A stretch of DNA of 64,000 nucleotides, from assembly GCA_023512255.1 (NCBI GenBank), contig JAILZY010000009.1, forward strand, positions 1 to 64,000, written 5' to 3'. Made by a program: the position numbers and the translations under genes. The stretch is from a bacterium (GTDB lineage Bacteria > SZUA-182 > DTGQ01). A model generated the notes under the pieces. It made no database searches. It was not told the origin of the DNA and saw only the letters and a program-made list of their open reading frames with translations. Each line of letters starts with the position of its first letter. Position 1 is the stretch's first letter. Positions 8,909-18,203 of the stretch are shown piece by piece.

Positions 8909-9377
8909 GGAGAGCAGCCGCTAAGGGAAGAGGACAGCCAATAAAGTAAGAGGGCAGCCACTTAAGGAAGAGTAGCTACTATAAGAAGGAAGAGGGTAGC
9001 TGCTAATTATAAGCCATTAATTAATGGTGGGGAGCAAAGGGAGGCCTTACCAAACAGGGCACGATTACCAAACTATGGAGAAATTATCGAGCAGCCGCTA
9101 ATTGCAGCCCTAGAAGTTTCCCTCATACAGAGGGGAGCCATGCTATCATCATCAATCAACTCAAAATCAATCAACTCAAACCCTATGCGAAGTTTCCCTC
9201 ACACAGAAGGGATGTATGGTGGCCTGTGCAGTCTTATCCTGCTCGAAGGGAGAAGCTACCCTCATACATAGGGGAGCCTTCCTTACATTAAGAGAGCCAT
9301 CCTCCATTAAATAAAAAAGGCAGGGGAAAGGGGATGAGAGGTTGGGTATTCATTGAGGGGGGAGTATATACCAGTCC
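8909..9377. repeat. Gene-free stretch with two families of degenerate direct repeats
   Basis: From 8909 to about 9010 a unit close to AAGAGGGCAGCCNCTAA recurs about five times with a period near 25 bp and increasing divergence. From about 9112 to 9275 a second unit, close to AGTTTCCCTCATACAGAGG followed by GGAGCC, occurs three times (near 9114, 9192 and 9253), the last in the variant AGCTACCCTCATACATAGG. No frame of useful length or recognisable RNA was seen. The repeats separate pilC from the downstream envelope genes. Confidence 0.7.
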
Positions 9378-9674
9378 ATGGTCGAAATTCGTAAGTATCC
9401 TATCAAATCTAAGAAAGTAAATTTAAAGGTAGTTATCTTCACTTCCGATACAAAAATTATCGGTACTATTCATATTCCGGGTGGAAGGCTTACTGATTTT
9501 CTAAACAGTAAGGGTTCATCAGAGGTTGAATTATTTATTCCGATAACTGATGCTTCAATATATGAAAAAAATTCTGATAATATGCTATATTTTACAAAAT
9601 TTTTGAGCATCAACAGGGAGCAGATCATGTTTATTTTCCCCCTGGATGATGACTCCGAAGTAGCTGTTGAATGA
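9378..9674 (+). CDS. Small protein of unknown function (98 aa)
   Basis: This is a 98-residue, beta-rich soluble protein without signal peptide or membrane segment. The pattern TKIIGTIHIPGGRLTDFLN followed by EVELFIPITDASIY resembles small uncharacterised beta-barrel proteins in which a GxIHxP-type strand and a DFLN turn are conserved. I cannot name the family with certainty. A G-rich run (9356-9363) lies about 14 nt before the ATG. It sits between the pilus core and the CpoB-like gene, all in one direction. Such proteins are often found beside pilus or chemosensory genes, but no function is claimed. Confidence 0.7.
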   Translation: MVEIRKYPIKSKKVNLKVVIFTSDTKIIGTIHIPGGRLTDFLNSKGSSEVELFIPITDASIYEKNSDNMLYFTKFLSINREQIMFIFPLDDDSEVAVE

Positions 9675-9744
9675 GTCAAAGCTCATAAGAGTCAAAAATT
9701 TTCCATGAGAAATAAACAGATCATGGGAGGGGGGATAAAGAAAG

Positions 9745-10560
9745 ATGCCCAGAGGAAAGCAGGTGCTTAAAACCTCTCCATTATGCCTGCTTCTCCTGTT
9801 GCTGTTTTTGGTCTCCTGTGCCAATACTAAAGCCTGTGACCAAATGAAGCTTGATCTTGCCGAGGTGAAAGAGCAGATGCAGGCCTGTAGAAAGAAGCAG
9901 AATCAGATAGCTGCCTCAGCCGAGCAGATGCAGCGAAGCTTTTCGCGGCTAGAGGAGAAGGTCGCTCATCTTGAAGAGCGGCTGCGGAATTTAGAGCGAA
10001 GCGAGTTAGAGTCGATCTCAAGCCAAAGTCAAGAAGGCACTGATACTGATCAAGACCAGAAGCTAAAGCCGTCGAGGGCTGATCAGCTTGGTGGTGGGGT
10101 ATCTAAACAACAGGCTTCTGTCAAGGAGACTGCCTCCAGCAGAGAGACTGAAAGCTATTCTACTGGTGGAGATGATTTATACAACCAGGCCTTGGCAAAG
10201 CTTCGTCAAGGGGATGTTGATGAGGCCTCGGAGATGTTTCAGGAGTATCTCGAATCCTTCCCTAATACCCCTCTTACTGATAACGCTGCTTACTGGTTAG
10301 CTGAGTGTTTTTACCATCAGCGAAAATTCACTCTGGCCGCTGACTATTTTCAAAGGGTCATCGATCGTTATCCTAATGGCGATAAGGTAGCCGCGGCTAC
10401 CCTAAAGTTAGGATATTCCTATTTTAATCTTGGTGACTTGCGCACCGCAAGATCCATTTTACAAGATCTTATGGCCGAATACCCCAAAAGTGAGGAGGCG
10501 CTGTTGGCTCAAAAAATGGTGGATAGAATTAATTCCCCACACATCAATCTCACCCATTAA
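9745..10560 (+). CDS. cpoB: CpoB/YbgF-like lipoprotein with coiled coil and TPR repeats
   Basis: This periplasmic lipoprotein resembles CpoB (YbgF), which coordinates the Tol-Pal system with cell-wall synthesis during division. The signal peptide ends in a lipobox (FLVSC, Cys near residue 27). A coiled coil spans about residues 35-85, and a polar linker leads to about 150. Three TPR-type repeats follow (DDLYNQALAKLRQGDVDEA, AAYWLAECFYHQRKFTLAA, ATLKLGYSYFNLGDLRTA). The domain order matches CpoB except for the lipobox, since E. coli CpoB is soluble. No tolA, tolB or pal gene is nearby, so the protein could instead serve the pilus machine as a PilF-like pilotin. It is 17 nt from the LysM gene. 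Confidence 0.78.
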   Translation: MPRGKQVLKTSPLCLLLLLLFLVSCANTKACDQMKLDLAEVKEQMQACRKKQNQIAASAEQMQRSFSRLEEKVAHLEERLRNLERSELESISSQSQEGTDTDQDQKLKPSRADQLGGGVSKQQASVKETASSRETESYSTGGDDLYNQALAKLRQGDVDEASEMFQEYLESFPNTPLTDNAAYWLAECFYHQRKFTLAADYFQRVIDRYPNGDKVAAATLKLGYSYFNLGDLRTARSILQDLMAEYPKSEEALLAQKMVDRINSPHINLTH

Positions 10561-10577
10561 TCAAGGAGGTTGCACCG

Positions 10578-11690
10578 ATGGCCAGGCAAAGGAAAAATTG
10601 GTTATTCATTAGCTTGTTCTCTGTTTTTGGCGCCATAGGGATGTTGCTATACTCACTTCCGCTTGAGGCAGAACAGGCCCCATCAGTATATATCGTCCAG
10701 GAGGGTGATACTTTGTGGGATATTTCAAAACGCTTTTTCAACAGTCCCTTCATTTGGCCTACTCTCTGGGAAAAGAACAAGCATATTAAAGATCCGCAAT
10801 GGATTTATTCAGGACAGCCCTTGCTGCTCGGAGAAAAAAGACCGGTTGATGACAGCTTTGATCGTTCCGCTGATCATCCGTCGGCCCGCATAGTCAAGGC
10901 CTCTCCTCCTAAATCTGCTGATAGCTCAGCCGCCGCCTTAGTGCAATCAGGAGTGCAATCAGCAGATACCTCTGCCCCAGAGGCTTCAGAATATCTGATT
11001 ACCCGTGAGCAGGTAGACTCCTGTGGCTATATCCTCTCTAGGCAGCAGATGCTGGCCAGAGAGAAGGAGGAGCAGTGGGGTGCGGTGATCGATGCTAGGG
11101 AAAACAAGATTAGCTACAGCTATCCAGACCTAATTTACATCAACAAGGGCAAGGGGCAGGTTTCGCCAGGCGCTCGATTTACTGTGTTTCGGCCCTATGA
11201 TCTGGTTATTCACCCTGAATCTGGCCAGGAAATCGGCTATAAGATTCAGATCCTTGGAATCATTGAGGTGCGGGAAGTCTTTGAGCAGATCGCCCTGGCT
11301 CAGATTATCAAATCGTTTTCAGAGATTCATCTAAACGACAGAATCAGACCTTATGAGCAAATTCCTATCCCTGTACGAAGCAAGCCCAAGACAAAGCTGC
11401 AAGGGATGGTCATTGCCAGTGAGGATGGACGGATAAATTTATCCTTTCACAATATTGTTTTTCTTGATCAGGGCAAAAAGCAGAAAATCCAGGCTGGAAA
11501 TTGTTTTTCCATCTACCGCCAGGATATTGTTGATAGTTTGCAGGAAAGAGATCAACAGTCTGAAACTGTGAACGAAGTAATTGGAGAATTAATGGTTCTC
11601 AAGGCAGAAGATGATACCAGTGCAGCCCTGATCACCAAGAGCAAAGATGCCATTGCTGTCGGCTATAGGTTTTCAGCCCAGCCGGAATAA
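10578..11690 (+). CDS. LysM-domain cell-wall-binding protein
   Basis: This exported protein has a signal peptide or N-terminal anchor (about residues 8-32) and a single LysM domain (YIVQEGDTLWDISKRFF, then IKDPQWIYSGQPLLL) at about residues 38-85. LysM domains bind peptidoglycan glycan strands. After a low-complexity linker (about 95-135), the remaining 230 residues form a beta-rich region of unknown type. Similar LysM proteins with long C-terminal regions often accompany pilus or envelope genes. AAGGAGG lies 8 nt before the ATG. It is the last gene of this plus-strand run and is followed by a hairpin at 11778-11799. Confidence 0.83.
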   Translation: MARQRKNWLFISLFSVFGAIGMLLYSLPLEAEQAPSVYIVQEGDTLWDISKRFFNSPFIWPTLWEKNKHIKDPQWIYSGQPLLLGEKRPVDDSFDRSADHPSARIVKASPPKSADSSAAALVQSGVQSADTSAPEASEYLITREQVDSCGYILSRQQMLAREKEEQWGAVIDARENKISYSYPDLIYINKGKGQVSPGARFTVFRPYDLVIHPESGQEIGYKIQILGIIEVREVFEQIALAQIIKSFSEIHLNDRIRPYEQIPIPVRSKPKTKLQGMVIASEDGRINLSFHNIVFLDQGKKQKIQAGNCFSIYRQDIVDSLQERDQQSETVNEVIGELMVLKAEDDTSAALITKSKDAIAVGYRFSAQPE

Positions 11691-11777
11691 GGCAGAAAGG
11701 CCAAAAGTGCTAAAAGTGAGTTTGAATAAAAACACCACACCATCAGTGCGTAACAGACACAGATACAATTAAACAGA

Positions 11778-11799
11778 GGCGGCCCCTTTTTGGGCCGCC
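11778..11799. terminator. Hairpin between convergent genes
   Basis: The arms GGCGGCCC (11778-11785) and GGGCCGCC (11792-11799) form a perfect 8-bp stem with a 6-nt loop. No long T run follows on either strand, so it is a weaker candidate than a canonical intrinsic terminator. Its position, between the ends of the plus-strand LysM gene and the minus-strand gene ending at 11848, fits a shared terminator. Confidence 0.6.
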
Positions 11800-11847
11800 C
11801 CCAAATGTCATTTTGTTAGGCGAGAGGAGTAAGAGGACTAATATAAG

Positions 11848-12570
11848 TTAGTTGAGTGTAAATTTAATCCATGTTACGCCTTGTCCTACCCTCACTCCAT
11901 ATGGGTCGCAGATAACTCTGTTTACCCCTATCCACCATTTCTTGTCATTCATTCCTCCTGGTCTTTCGAGATCAACATTTTCAAGCCGAAGAAGATATGC
12001 AGATTGCAAGGTTGCATTTTGGCTATTGTTGGTGCTATTTACATACTTAGCTTTGATGATAAACTTAGCCGATGTCTTTCCTTGCGGCTTGAGAAAATTA
12101 TCTACCTGAAGCATGGGACGAGGATGCTCGGGATAAGAAAAATCATTAGGAAATACCCTTAGAGGGATATTAAGAAGATATGCCGGAAGTACTTTAGTTT
12201 CATCATCAAAATCTGGGTATGGTGGCGCAATGATAGGCGCAATGATATCCAATTCTGCGTCATTAGAGGTCGTTCCTGCGTCTCCTCCATGTCCATTGTT
12301 TGTTTCGGAATCCCCTATATTCAGGACATAGCCCTGGGGAGTCTTAAATTCCACATCTACCGTTAAGGTTGTGTAATTTGTCATGTCCACTTCAACTACT
12401 CCCCTTTGTGGTCCCGGCCCTGGGACTATATTTACCGGCCCGCTACAGTTACAGCTACTATTTATAACATCCCAATAACACGTATAACTTATTGCTGCTT
12501 GTGCCTGAACGGAAAAAAGCATTAGACATACTATTGATAATCCAAAAAAAACCCCCCACTTTTTTAACAT
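11848..12570 (-). CDS. Secreted protein of unknown function (240 aa)
   Basis: The protein has a classical signal peptide (MLKKWGVFFGLSIVCLMLFS, cleavage likely after AQA near residue 26). A mature part of about 215 residues is rich in beta-forming residues, Asn, Thr and Pro. A cluster of cysteines near the new N-terminus (TCYWDVINSSCNCSG) could form disulfides. No domain was recognised. The gene has an unusually long AT-rich leader, and a paired palindromic motif lies 230-266 bp upstream of the start (12800-12836). It converges with the LysM gene and sits downstream of the HD-GYP gene. Confidence 0.72.
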   Translation of the reverse strand: MLKKWGVFFGLSIVCLMLFSVQAQAAISYTCYWDVINSSCNCSGPVNIVPGPGPQRGVVEVDMTNYTTLTVDVEFKTPQGYVLNIGDSETNNGHGGDAGTTSNDAELDIIAPIIAPPYPDFDDETKVLPAYLLNIPLRVFPNDFSYPEHPRPMLQVDNFLKPQGKTSAKFIIKAKYVNSTNNSQNATLQSAYLLRLENVDLERPGGMNDKKWWIGVNRVICDPYGVRVGQGVTWIKFTLN

Positions 12571-12799
12571 ATTATCTCTCCTTACTTAATATTTAGTTTT
12601 TAGTTAGGAGGCCTCCATTTATTTATGTTTAATATGCAATTTCTATACCAATTATTTAATATAATATATTAATAGTATAATAAATATATTATATTAAATA
12701 TAATAAAAAATATAATTAATATTAAAATAAATATTTTATTATTAATTATTATTATTTAAATAAAAATTTTTTTAAATATAAATTGTAAATCAATAAATT
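12571..12799. other. AT-rich leader without genes
   Basis: The stretch from about 12630 to 12799 is almost pure A and T with many short direct and inverted repeats (TATTAAATATAATA-like). No frame or RNA could be recognised. It separates the secreted protein gene from the palindrome pair and resembles the AT-rich leader at 33410-33913. Such DNA could hold a promoter or bind a nucleoid protein, but nothing specific is visible. Confidence 0.6.
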
Positions 12800-12836
12800 A
12801 TGAAAATCATTTCATATAATATGAAAACATTTTCAT
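12800..12836. promoter_or_regulatory. Paired palindromes ATGAAA-N4-TTTCAT, 21 bp apart (copy 1)
   Basis: Two 16-bp palindromes, ATGAAAATCATTTCAT (12800-12815) and ATGAAAACATTTTCAT (12821-12836), have starts exactly 21 bp apart, two helical turns. The same architecture is found at 33914-33950. The pair lies upstream of the minus-strand secreted protein gene and just beyond the end of the HD-GYP gene. Twin half-site symmetry with helical spacing suggests an operator bound by two dimers of one regulator. The regulator is unknown. Confidence 0.6.
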
Positions 12837-12928
12837 ACAATAAAATTGCTTTTCCTGGTAATTAATTTCCCAAATAAGGTTAGAGCGTTATGGATGGTGT
12901 GTATTTATGTAGCGTTATATGATGGTGC

Positions 12929-14953
12929 TTATTCAAAATTCTGCTGGCTCTCGATTTCTATTTTCGCCCGATTGGTGCAATCTTCATCTGGGACATCTTT
13001 GAGAGAGCCGGAAAGTTTACTCACCTTTTTCCAAACCCTGATAAATACATTGACAATAGCTGGGTCAAACTGGGTTCCAGCACACCTTCGAAGCTCTTGG
13101 AGTGCCTCTTCCGGCCTCTGAGCCTGTCGGTAGGGTCGATCAGAGGTCATGGCATCAAAAGCGTCGGCTACAGCCAATATACGGGTTTCTATCGAAACCT
13201 GGCTAGGTCCAAGGCCATCAGGATATCCTCTCCCATCATACCTCTCATGGTGATGCTTGATTCCCTCTCTGACCTCTTTCAGAAAGCTGATGTGATCGAT
13301 AATCTTACTGCCAATCAAGGAGTGTTCTCGAACCATAGCCACCTCATCGGGAGACAGAGTCATTTCTTTGTGAAGGATGTTGAGGCTTACTCCGATCTTG
13401 CCGACATCATGCAGGATACTAGCATGTCGCAGTATCTCCAGACTTTTTTCCGGCAGTCCAAGCTCTCTGGCAATTAGCAGGCTAAGTTCCGTAACTCGCT
13501 CTGAATGGCCGTAGGTATAGGGGTCTTTAGCCTCAATGGCATTGACCAGAGCACGGATAGTATCGAAATAGCTTTTCTTCAGATCATTATATAGGTTAAA
13601 GTTTTCAACTGCTACCGCAGCCTCACTAGCAATGGTGGTCAGAAGTTCAAAGTCATCGAGGGTAAATGGGGTATTCGATTGCTTATCAATCATGCCGATA
13701 ACTCCCATAATTCGATCCTTGGTGTATAGAGGAACGTACAGGACAGAGCGGGGCATGTGGTTTTTGATCTCTTCGATATGGAATCTGCCATCTTGGGAGA
13801 AATGAGGGATTAATACAGACTTTCCGGTATCGAAAACATGCTGGGCAATTTTCTGATTTAGCAGATCTTCTCCTGGGTTTAAGCCACTACGCAGGATATG
13901 GCTTACCTTCAATTGATTCAGATCGCGATCAAAGATTGACAGGTAGCCTGAGGCTCCATTCAGGATGTTAGTCGTCATCTTGAGCACAGAGCTCAGCAAT
14001 TGGTCAAGATCGGCTACTGAGCCGATCTCCTTGGCAATATTATTTAAGGTGGTAAGAATGTCAATCGTTCGCTCAAGCTGGATATTCTTTTCCTCAATTT
14101 GCCGTTTATATTTTAGTTCCTCCTCTGCTCTGACCAGAGCCTGCTCCCGTCGAAGGTCCCGCTCGTGAAGTTCGCTGATCTCCGAGATCATGTAATTGAA
14201 GGTATTCCCCAGTTTCCCAAGCTCATCCGTAGTGTTTAAAAGCACGCGGGCATCCCAGTTGCCCCGGCGGACAATGTTCATCACCTCCATCAGGGAGTGA
14301 ATCGGCTTGGCGACCAGCTTCGAAAGCAGGAAATATATGGAGATACCGATCAGAAAAAGAGTTACCACTGCCGAGAGGATAATGAAAAACCGGCTCTCCA
14401 TAAGAGGAACCCTCATCCAGGCGATTGATATCCGAACCTGGAGTATCCCCATAAACTTATCTTCATTGCTATGGCAAGCATAACAGTTACTTTTGCCAAT
14501 AATCGGCTTCAGTATGGAAATACTAGTATAATCAGGGGTGAGCTCGATTAGCTCATTTTTCCCTTGATTTATAAAGGATAAATCCACCTTGTCCAAAACA
14601 GTGCCTACTTCATTGATATCGCCAGAGGCAATGATCTTTTTCTGGTCATCAATGATCCTGACATCCTCCATATCGACCTCATTGGCGATATTGTTAAGCA
14701 AATCCTTTACATCTTCATGTTTCCCGATCAGCATTGAGTGGTTAATACTTGTTTCAAGGGTTTGAGCAATCTCCAAAATACGTTTTTTGGCCCCTTCCAC
14801 AAAGTATCCTGTCTGCATGAGTAGGCTGATATAGGTCGATATGCTGATCCAGACAGCAACCACCATAATAGTGGACAGAATAATCTTAGATTGAAGTCGC
14901 TGACGAGGGCGGTGGATAAGATAATCGGCTAAGAATCTCGAGACCTTGAGCAT
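12929..14953 (-). CDS. HD-GYP c-di-GMP phosphodiesterase with haem-type CxxCH sensor, HAMP and GAF
   Basis: This is a membrane sensor that probably degrades cyclic di-GMP. A first membrane helix near residues 24-46 and a second near 190-210 enclose a periplasmic domain. That domain contains the c-type haem motif CYACH near residue 157. HAMP (LVAKPIHSLMEVMNIVRRG), a coiled coil, a GAF domain (about 315-465) and a C-terminal HD-GYP domain follow. The HD-GYP motifs are complete: HSERV, HDVGKIG, HHERYDGRGYPDGL and DAFDAMTSDRPYR. The haem site suggests redox or gas sensing. The gene starts 46 nt after the ABC transporter operon and may be co-transcribed with it. Confidence 0.9.
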   Translation of the reverse strand: MLKVSRFLADYLIHRPRQRLQSKIILSTIMVVAVWISISTYISLLMQTGYFVEGAKKRILEIAQTLETSINHSMLIGKHEDVKDLLNNIANEVDMEDVRIIDDQKKIIASGDINEVGTVLDKVDLSFINQGKNELIELTPDYTSISILKPIIGKSNCYACHSNEDKFMGILQVRISIAWMRVPLMESRFFIILSAVVTLFLIGISIYFLLSKLVAKPIHSLMEVMNIVRRGNWDARVLLNTTDELGKLGNTFNYMISEISELHERDLRREQALVRAEEELKYKRQIEEKNIQLERTIDILTTLNNIAKEIGSVADLDQLLSSVLKMTTNILNGASGYLSIFDRDLNQLKVSHILRSGLNPGEDLLNQKIAQHVFDTGKSVLIPHFSQDGRFHIEEIKNHMPRSVLYVPLYTKDRIMGVIGMIDKQSNTPFTLDDFELLTTIASEAAVAVENFNLYNDLKKSYFDTIRALVNAIEAKDPYTYGHSERVTELSLLIARELGLPEKSLEILRHASILHDVGKIGVSLNILHKEMTLSPDEVAMVREHSLIGSKIIDHISFLKEVREGIKHHHERYDGRGYPDGLGPSQVSIETRILAVADAFDAMTSDRPYRQAQRPEEALQELRRCAGTQFDPAIVNVFIRVWKKVSKLSGSLKDVPDEDCTNRAKIEIESQQNFE

Positions 14954-14998
14954 AAAATCATTACCACCTGATTTGAGAGTATATTTTACTACCCAGAA

Positions 14999-17137
14999 TC
15001 AACATAACCAGCATCTCACCCAGTGATCCTTTTCCCTCTCCAGCAATTCAGGGTTTTCCTCTCGGCACCGCTTCTCTGCCCGTGGGCAGCGAGGATAGAA
15101 TCGACATCCCGGTGGCAAATTGATCGGCGAGGGCACATCTCCGCTCAAGGGGGGCTGTCTGCCCCGAAGTGAGGGATCGGTTACCGGATTGGAAGAGAGC
15201 AGGGCCAAAGTGTATGGATGGGCGGCTATTTTTACCAGCTTGTCAGCCGGCATCTGTTCCACGATCTGCCCTAGATACATAATGGCGATTTTATGGGAAA
15301 TATGCTCTACTACAGCAAGATTATGAGCAATAAAAAGATAGGAAAGATTCATCTCTTCCTGTAATTTTTGCAGCAGGTTGATAATCTGGGCCTGGATGGA
15401 AACATCAAGAGCCGACACTGCCTCGTCGCAGACGATAAATTCAGGGCTCAAGGCCAAAGCCCGAGCAATGCCGATCCGCTGACGCTGTCCGCCGGAAAAT
15501 TCATGGGGATAGCGGTTGATATAAGAAGGTGATAATCCGACCTTAGCAAAGAGATTTTCAACCAATGCCCGACGCTCGCGGCCGCGGGCGATTCCATGAG
15601 CAGTCAGGGCCTCTCCAACAATATTGCCTACGGTCAACCGCGGATTGAGCGAAGAGTAGGGATCTTGGAAAATGATCTGCATTTTTTGTCGTATCTTCCG
15701 TAAAGCTTCTCCCTTGAGAGAATACAGAGAGGTCCCCTTAAACAAAACATCTCCCGAGGTTGGCTCCATAAGCCTCAGTATCAGCCGGCCAACCGTGGTT
15801 TTCCCACAGCCCGACTCACCCACAAGCCCCAGGGTCTGCCCATGATTAATGCTCAATGACAAGCCATCGACAGCCTTGACCACAGCCTTGGTTCTTCTCC
15901 AAAATCCACGCCTTATGGGAAAGAACTTCCGTAGGTTCCTGACCTCTATGATTTTCTCAAAAGATCTGGCTGGCGAATATGGTCCACTTCCTATAAGTGC
16001 TGATCCTCTATCATCTAAACGCTCACCCTCCACTAGTGCCAGTTGCCCATCCTTCTGCTGCCCCTGGCTATCTTCCTGTAGGGAGATAATAACCTTACCC
16101 TCCTTGCCATCATCCCTTGATGATGAGCAAGGGAGGCCTTTGATCCTGTCGCCACCAGCTTTGCTGACTCTCCAGCAGGCTACCCAGCGGTTTGAGTCAA
16201 TCTGGACAAGATCTGGCTCCTCTTGTCGGCATCTTTGATCAGCCAAGGAACAGCGGGGCCAGAATTTACATCCTGGGGGAAAGTTCAAGGGATTTGGCAC
16301 CTGTCCCTGAATAGCCTCAAGGCGCCGCCCCCGTCCCCCAAGACAAGGCAGTGAATGGAACAAGCCGATAGTATAAGGGTGCAGAGGCTGTCTGAACAGC
16401 TCTTCGACAGTAGCCTGCTCAACTACCCGTGAGGCATACATTACCGCCACCTGATGGGCCATCTCGGCAATAACACCAAGGTCATGGGTGATCAGCAGAA
16501 TAGACATTCCCATCTCCTGCTGCAATTGATAGAGGAGGTTGATGATCTGAGCCTGCATGGTTACATCTAGGGCTGTGGTAGGCTCATCGGCAATCAGCAC
16601 CTGCGGGTTGCAGGCAATAGCCATGCCGATCATGGCTCGCTGTTTCATCCCTCCAGACATCTGATGAGGATATTCATCAATTCGAATCTGCGGTGAAGGG
16701 ATACCGACCTTGGACATAATGTCGAGGGTACGCTCTCTGGCTTCGGCCCGGCTAAGCATTCGGTGGGTAATAAGGGTTTCCATGATCTGCTCTCCGATCC
16801 GAAAAACTGGATTCAAGGAGGTCATAGGCTCCTGGAAAATCATCCCGATATTGTTACCCCGCACCTTTTGCATCGCCTGCTCAGGCAGATCAAGGAGGTT
16901 CTTCCCCTGGAATATTACCTGGCCGCCGGCAATTCTCCCGGACGGCGGCTTGATTAGGCGCATGATCGAAAGCGAGGTAACGGTTTTTCCGCAGCCTGAT
17001 TCCCCGATAATGCCAAGGGTTTCCCCGCGGGACAGGGTTAGATTGATCCCATCTACCGCCCTAATTTCACCTTGGGAAGTGCGAAAGTAGGTTTTAAGAT
17101 TTTTGATTTCTAGTAAGATTTCCTTATCTTGGGACAT
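14999..17137 (-). CDS. Fused double ATPase of a dipeptide/oligopeptide ABC importer (DppD-DppF type)
   Basis: One 712-residue protein carries both ATPase subunits that are usually separate. Each half has a Walker A (GESGCGKT near residues 43 and 436), a signature loop (MSGGMKQR and FSGGQRQR) and a Walker B ([11 protein letters not shown] and [11 protein letters not shown]). Each half ends in the oligopeptide-type C-terminal extension with clustered cysteines ([12 protein letters not shown] and [12 protein letters not shown]). A linker of about 75 residues (roughly 325-400) joins them. Tandem fusions of this kind are known (GsiA, YejF). It is the last gene of an operon with a binding protein and two permeases, and the pathway is peptide or nickel/peptide uptake. 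Confidence 0.92.
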   Translation of the reverse strand: MSQDKEILLEIKNLKTYFRTSQGEIRAVDGINLTLSRGETLGIIGESGCGKTVTSLSIMRLIKPPSGRIAGGQVIFQGKNLLDLPEQAMQKVRGNNIGMIFQEPMTSLNPVFRIGEQIMETLITHRMLSRAEARERTLDIMSKVGIPSPQIRIDEYPHQMSGGMKQRAMIGMAIACNPQVLIADEPTTALDVTMQAQIINLLYQLQQEMGMSILLITHDLGVIAEMAHQVAVMYASRVVEQATVEELFRQPLHPYTIGLFHSLPCLGGRGRRLEAIQGQVPNPLNFPPGCKFWPRCSLADQRCRQEEPDLVQIDSNRWVACWRVSKAGGDRIKGLPCSSSRDDGKEGKVIISLQEDSQGQQKDGQLALVEGERLDDRGSALIGSGPYSPARSFEKIIEVRNLRKFFPIRRGFWRRTKAVVKAVDGLSLSINHGQTLGLVGESGCGKTTVGRLILRLMEPTSGDVLFKGTSLYSLKGEALRKIRQKMQIIFQDPYSSLNPRLTVGNIVGEALTAHGIARGRERRALVENLFAKVGLSPSYINRYPHEFSGGQRQRIGIARALALSPEFIVCDEAVSALDVSIQAQIINLLQKLQEEMNLSYLFIAHNLAVVEHISHKIAIMYLGQIVEQMPADKLVKIAAHPYTLALLSSNPVTDPSLRGRQPPLSGDVPSPINLPPGCRFYPRCPRAEKRCREENPELLEREKDHWVRCWLC

Positions 17138-17166
17138 ATTCTCTTGCTTTAGCTATTTAATGCTCA

Positions 17167-18141
17167 TTATCGCTCTCGCAGCCTTGGGTTTAGTGCCTCG
17201 CGCAATCCTTCCCCGAACAGATTAAAGGCTAGTACCGTAAGCAGAATGGCTGTGCCAGAGGCAATAAACAGCCAGGGAGCATCAAAGATAAATTCCTTAC
17301 CGTCAGATAGGATATTGCCCCAGGAGGCTGCCGGTGGAGGAACCCCAAAGCCGAGGAAGCTTAAGCTTGACTCGGTCAGGATGGCGCTAGCCACTTCAAT
17401 GGTCGCTGTAACCAAAACTGGCGCGATGGCATTTGGGACCATATGAACAAACATAATTTTCAGCTTCGAGAGGCCAAGGGCCTCGGCCGCGACTACAAAA
17501 TCCTGTTTTTTCAAAGCCAGAAATTCAGCCCGCACAAATCGGGCAATAGGTGGCCAACTGGTTAGCCCAATGACTATCATGATGTTCCAGATACTAGGGG
17601 GCAGCAGAGCAACTACAGTCAGAATCAGAAAGAATGAGGGGAAGCAGAGCATAATGTCAACCACGCGCATGATGATCGAATCAACATAGTAGCCTGAGTA
17701 GCCAGCCAGGGCCCCCAGAACGATACCCAGCACAACCGAAATGCCTACCGAGATAAACCCTACCAACAGGGATACATGAGCCCCCTGAAGCATCCTGGCT
17801 AGGACATCCCGACCTAGCTTGTCAGTGCCCAAAAGGTAGATGCCAAATAGTGGGCGATCCTCTGGTGCCAGAACAGACTCATTGGCTTTGGTTAGGGGAG
17901 GCTTTAGGGTATCGACCAGCCGGACCTTCTCTGGATCCATGATCGGCTGGCGGCCTTCAGTCAAAATAAGGCCAGCAGCAGCAATAAAGAAAAAAATGGA
18001 CAAAAGGCCTAGTCCCCAAAGAGCCAGGGAATTGGTCCTAAGTTGCCTCCACAGGTCCCTCAGGCCACTAACCTGGGGAAGCAGCAACTCTTGCTCTGGC
18101 TGCGGAGCGGAAAGATTAACTGATGATCCATTTTTTTCCAT
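17167..18141 (-). CDS. DppC-type ABC importer permease
   Basis: This inner-membrane permease belongs to the oligopeptide/dipeptide ABC importer. A cytoplasmic N-terminus is followed by an OppC_N-type helix (about residues 38-60). A periplasmic loop ends in the family motif LLGTDKLGRDVLARM, and five further helices follow. The ATPase-contacting EAA loop reads EALGLSKLKIMFVHMVPNA. The periplasmic loop between helix 1 and LGTDKLGRD is somewhat long. It lies 29 nt before the fused ATPase gene and 62 nt after the DppB-type gene. Confidence 0.92.
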   Translation of the reverse strand: MEKNGSSVNLSAPQPEQELLLPQVSGLRDLWRQLRTNSLALWGLGLLSIFFFIAAAGLILTEGRQPIMDPEKVRLVDTLKPPLTKANESVLAPEDRPLFGIYLLGTDKLGRDVLARMLQGAHVSLLVGFISVGISVVLGIVLGALAGYSGYYVDSIIMRVVDIMLCFPSFFLILTVVALLPPSIWNIMIVIGLTSWPPIARFVRAEFLALKKQDFVVAAEALGLSKLKIMFVHMVPNAIAPVLVTATIEVASAILTESSLSFLGFGVPPPAASWGNILSDGKEFIFDAPWLFIASGTAILLTVLAFNLFGEGLREALNPRLRER

Positions 18142-18203
18142 GATTATTAAAACCTATTAATATATTTTATATAATATGTTCTTCATCTAAAGTGCTTATT
18201 TTC

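Noticed and set aside
12846-13121. 91-residue plus-strand frame overlapping the HD-GYP gene end
   Set aside because: It lies mostly antisense to the well-supported HD-GYP domain and has no recognisable features.
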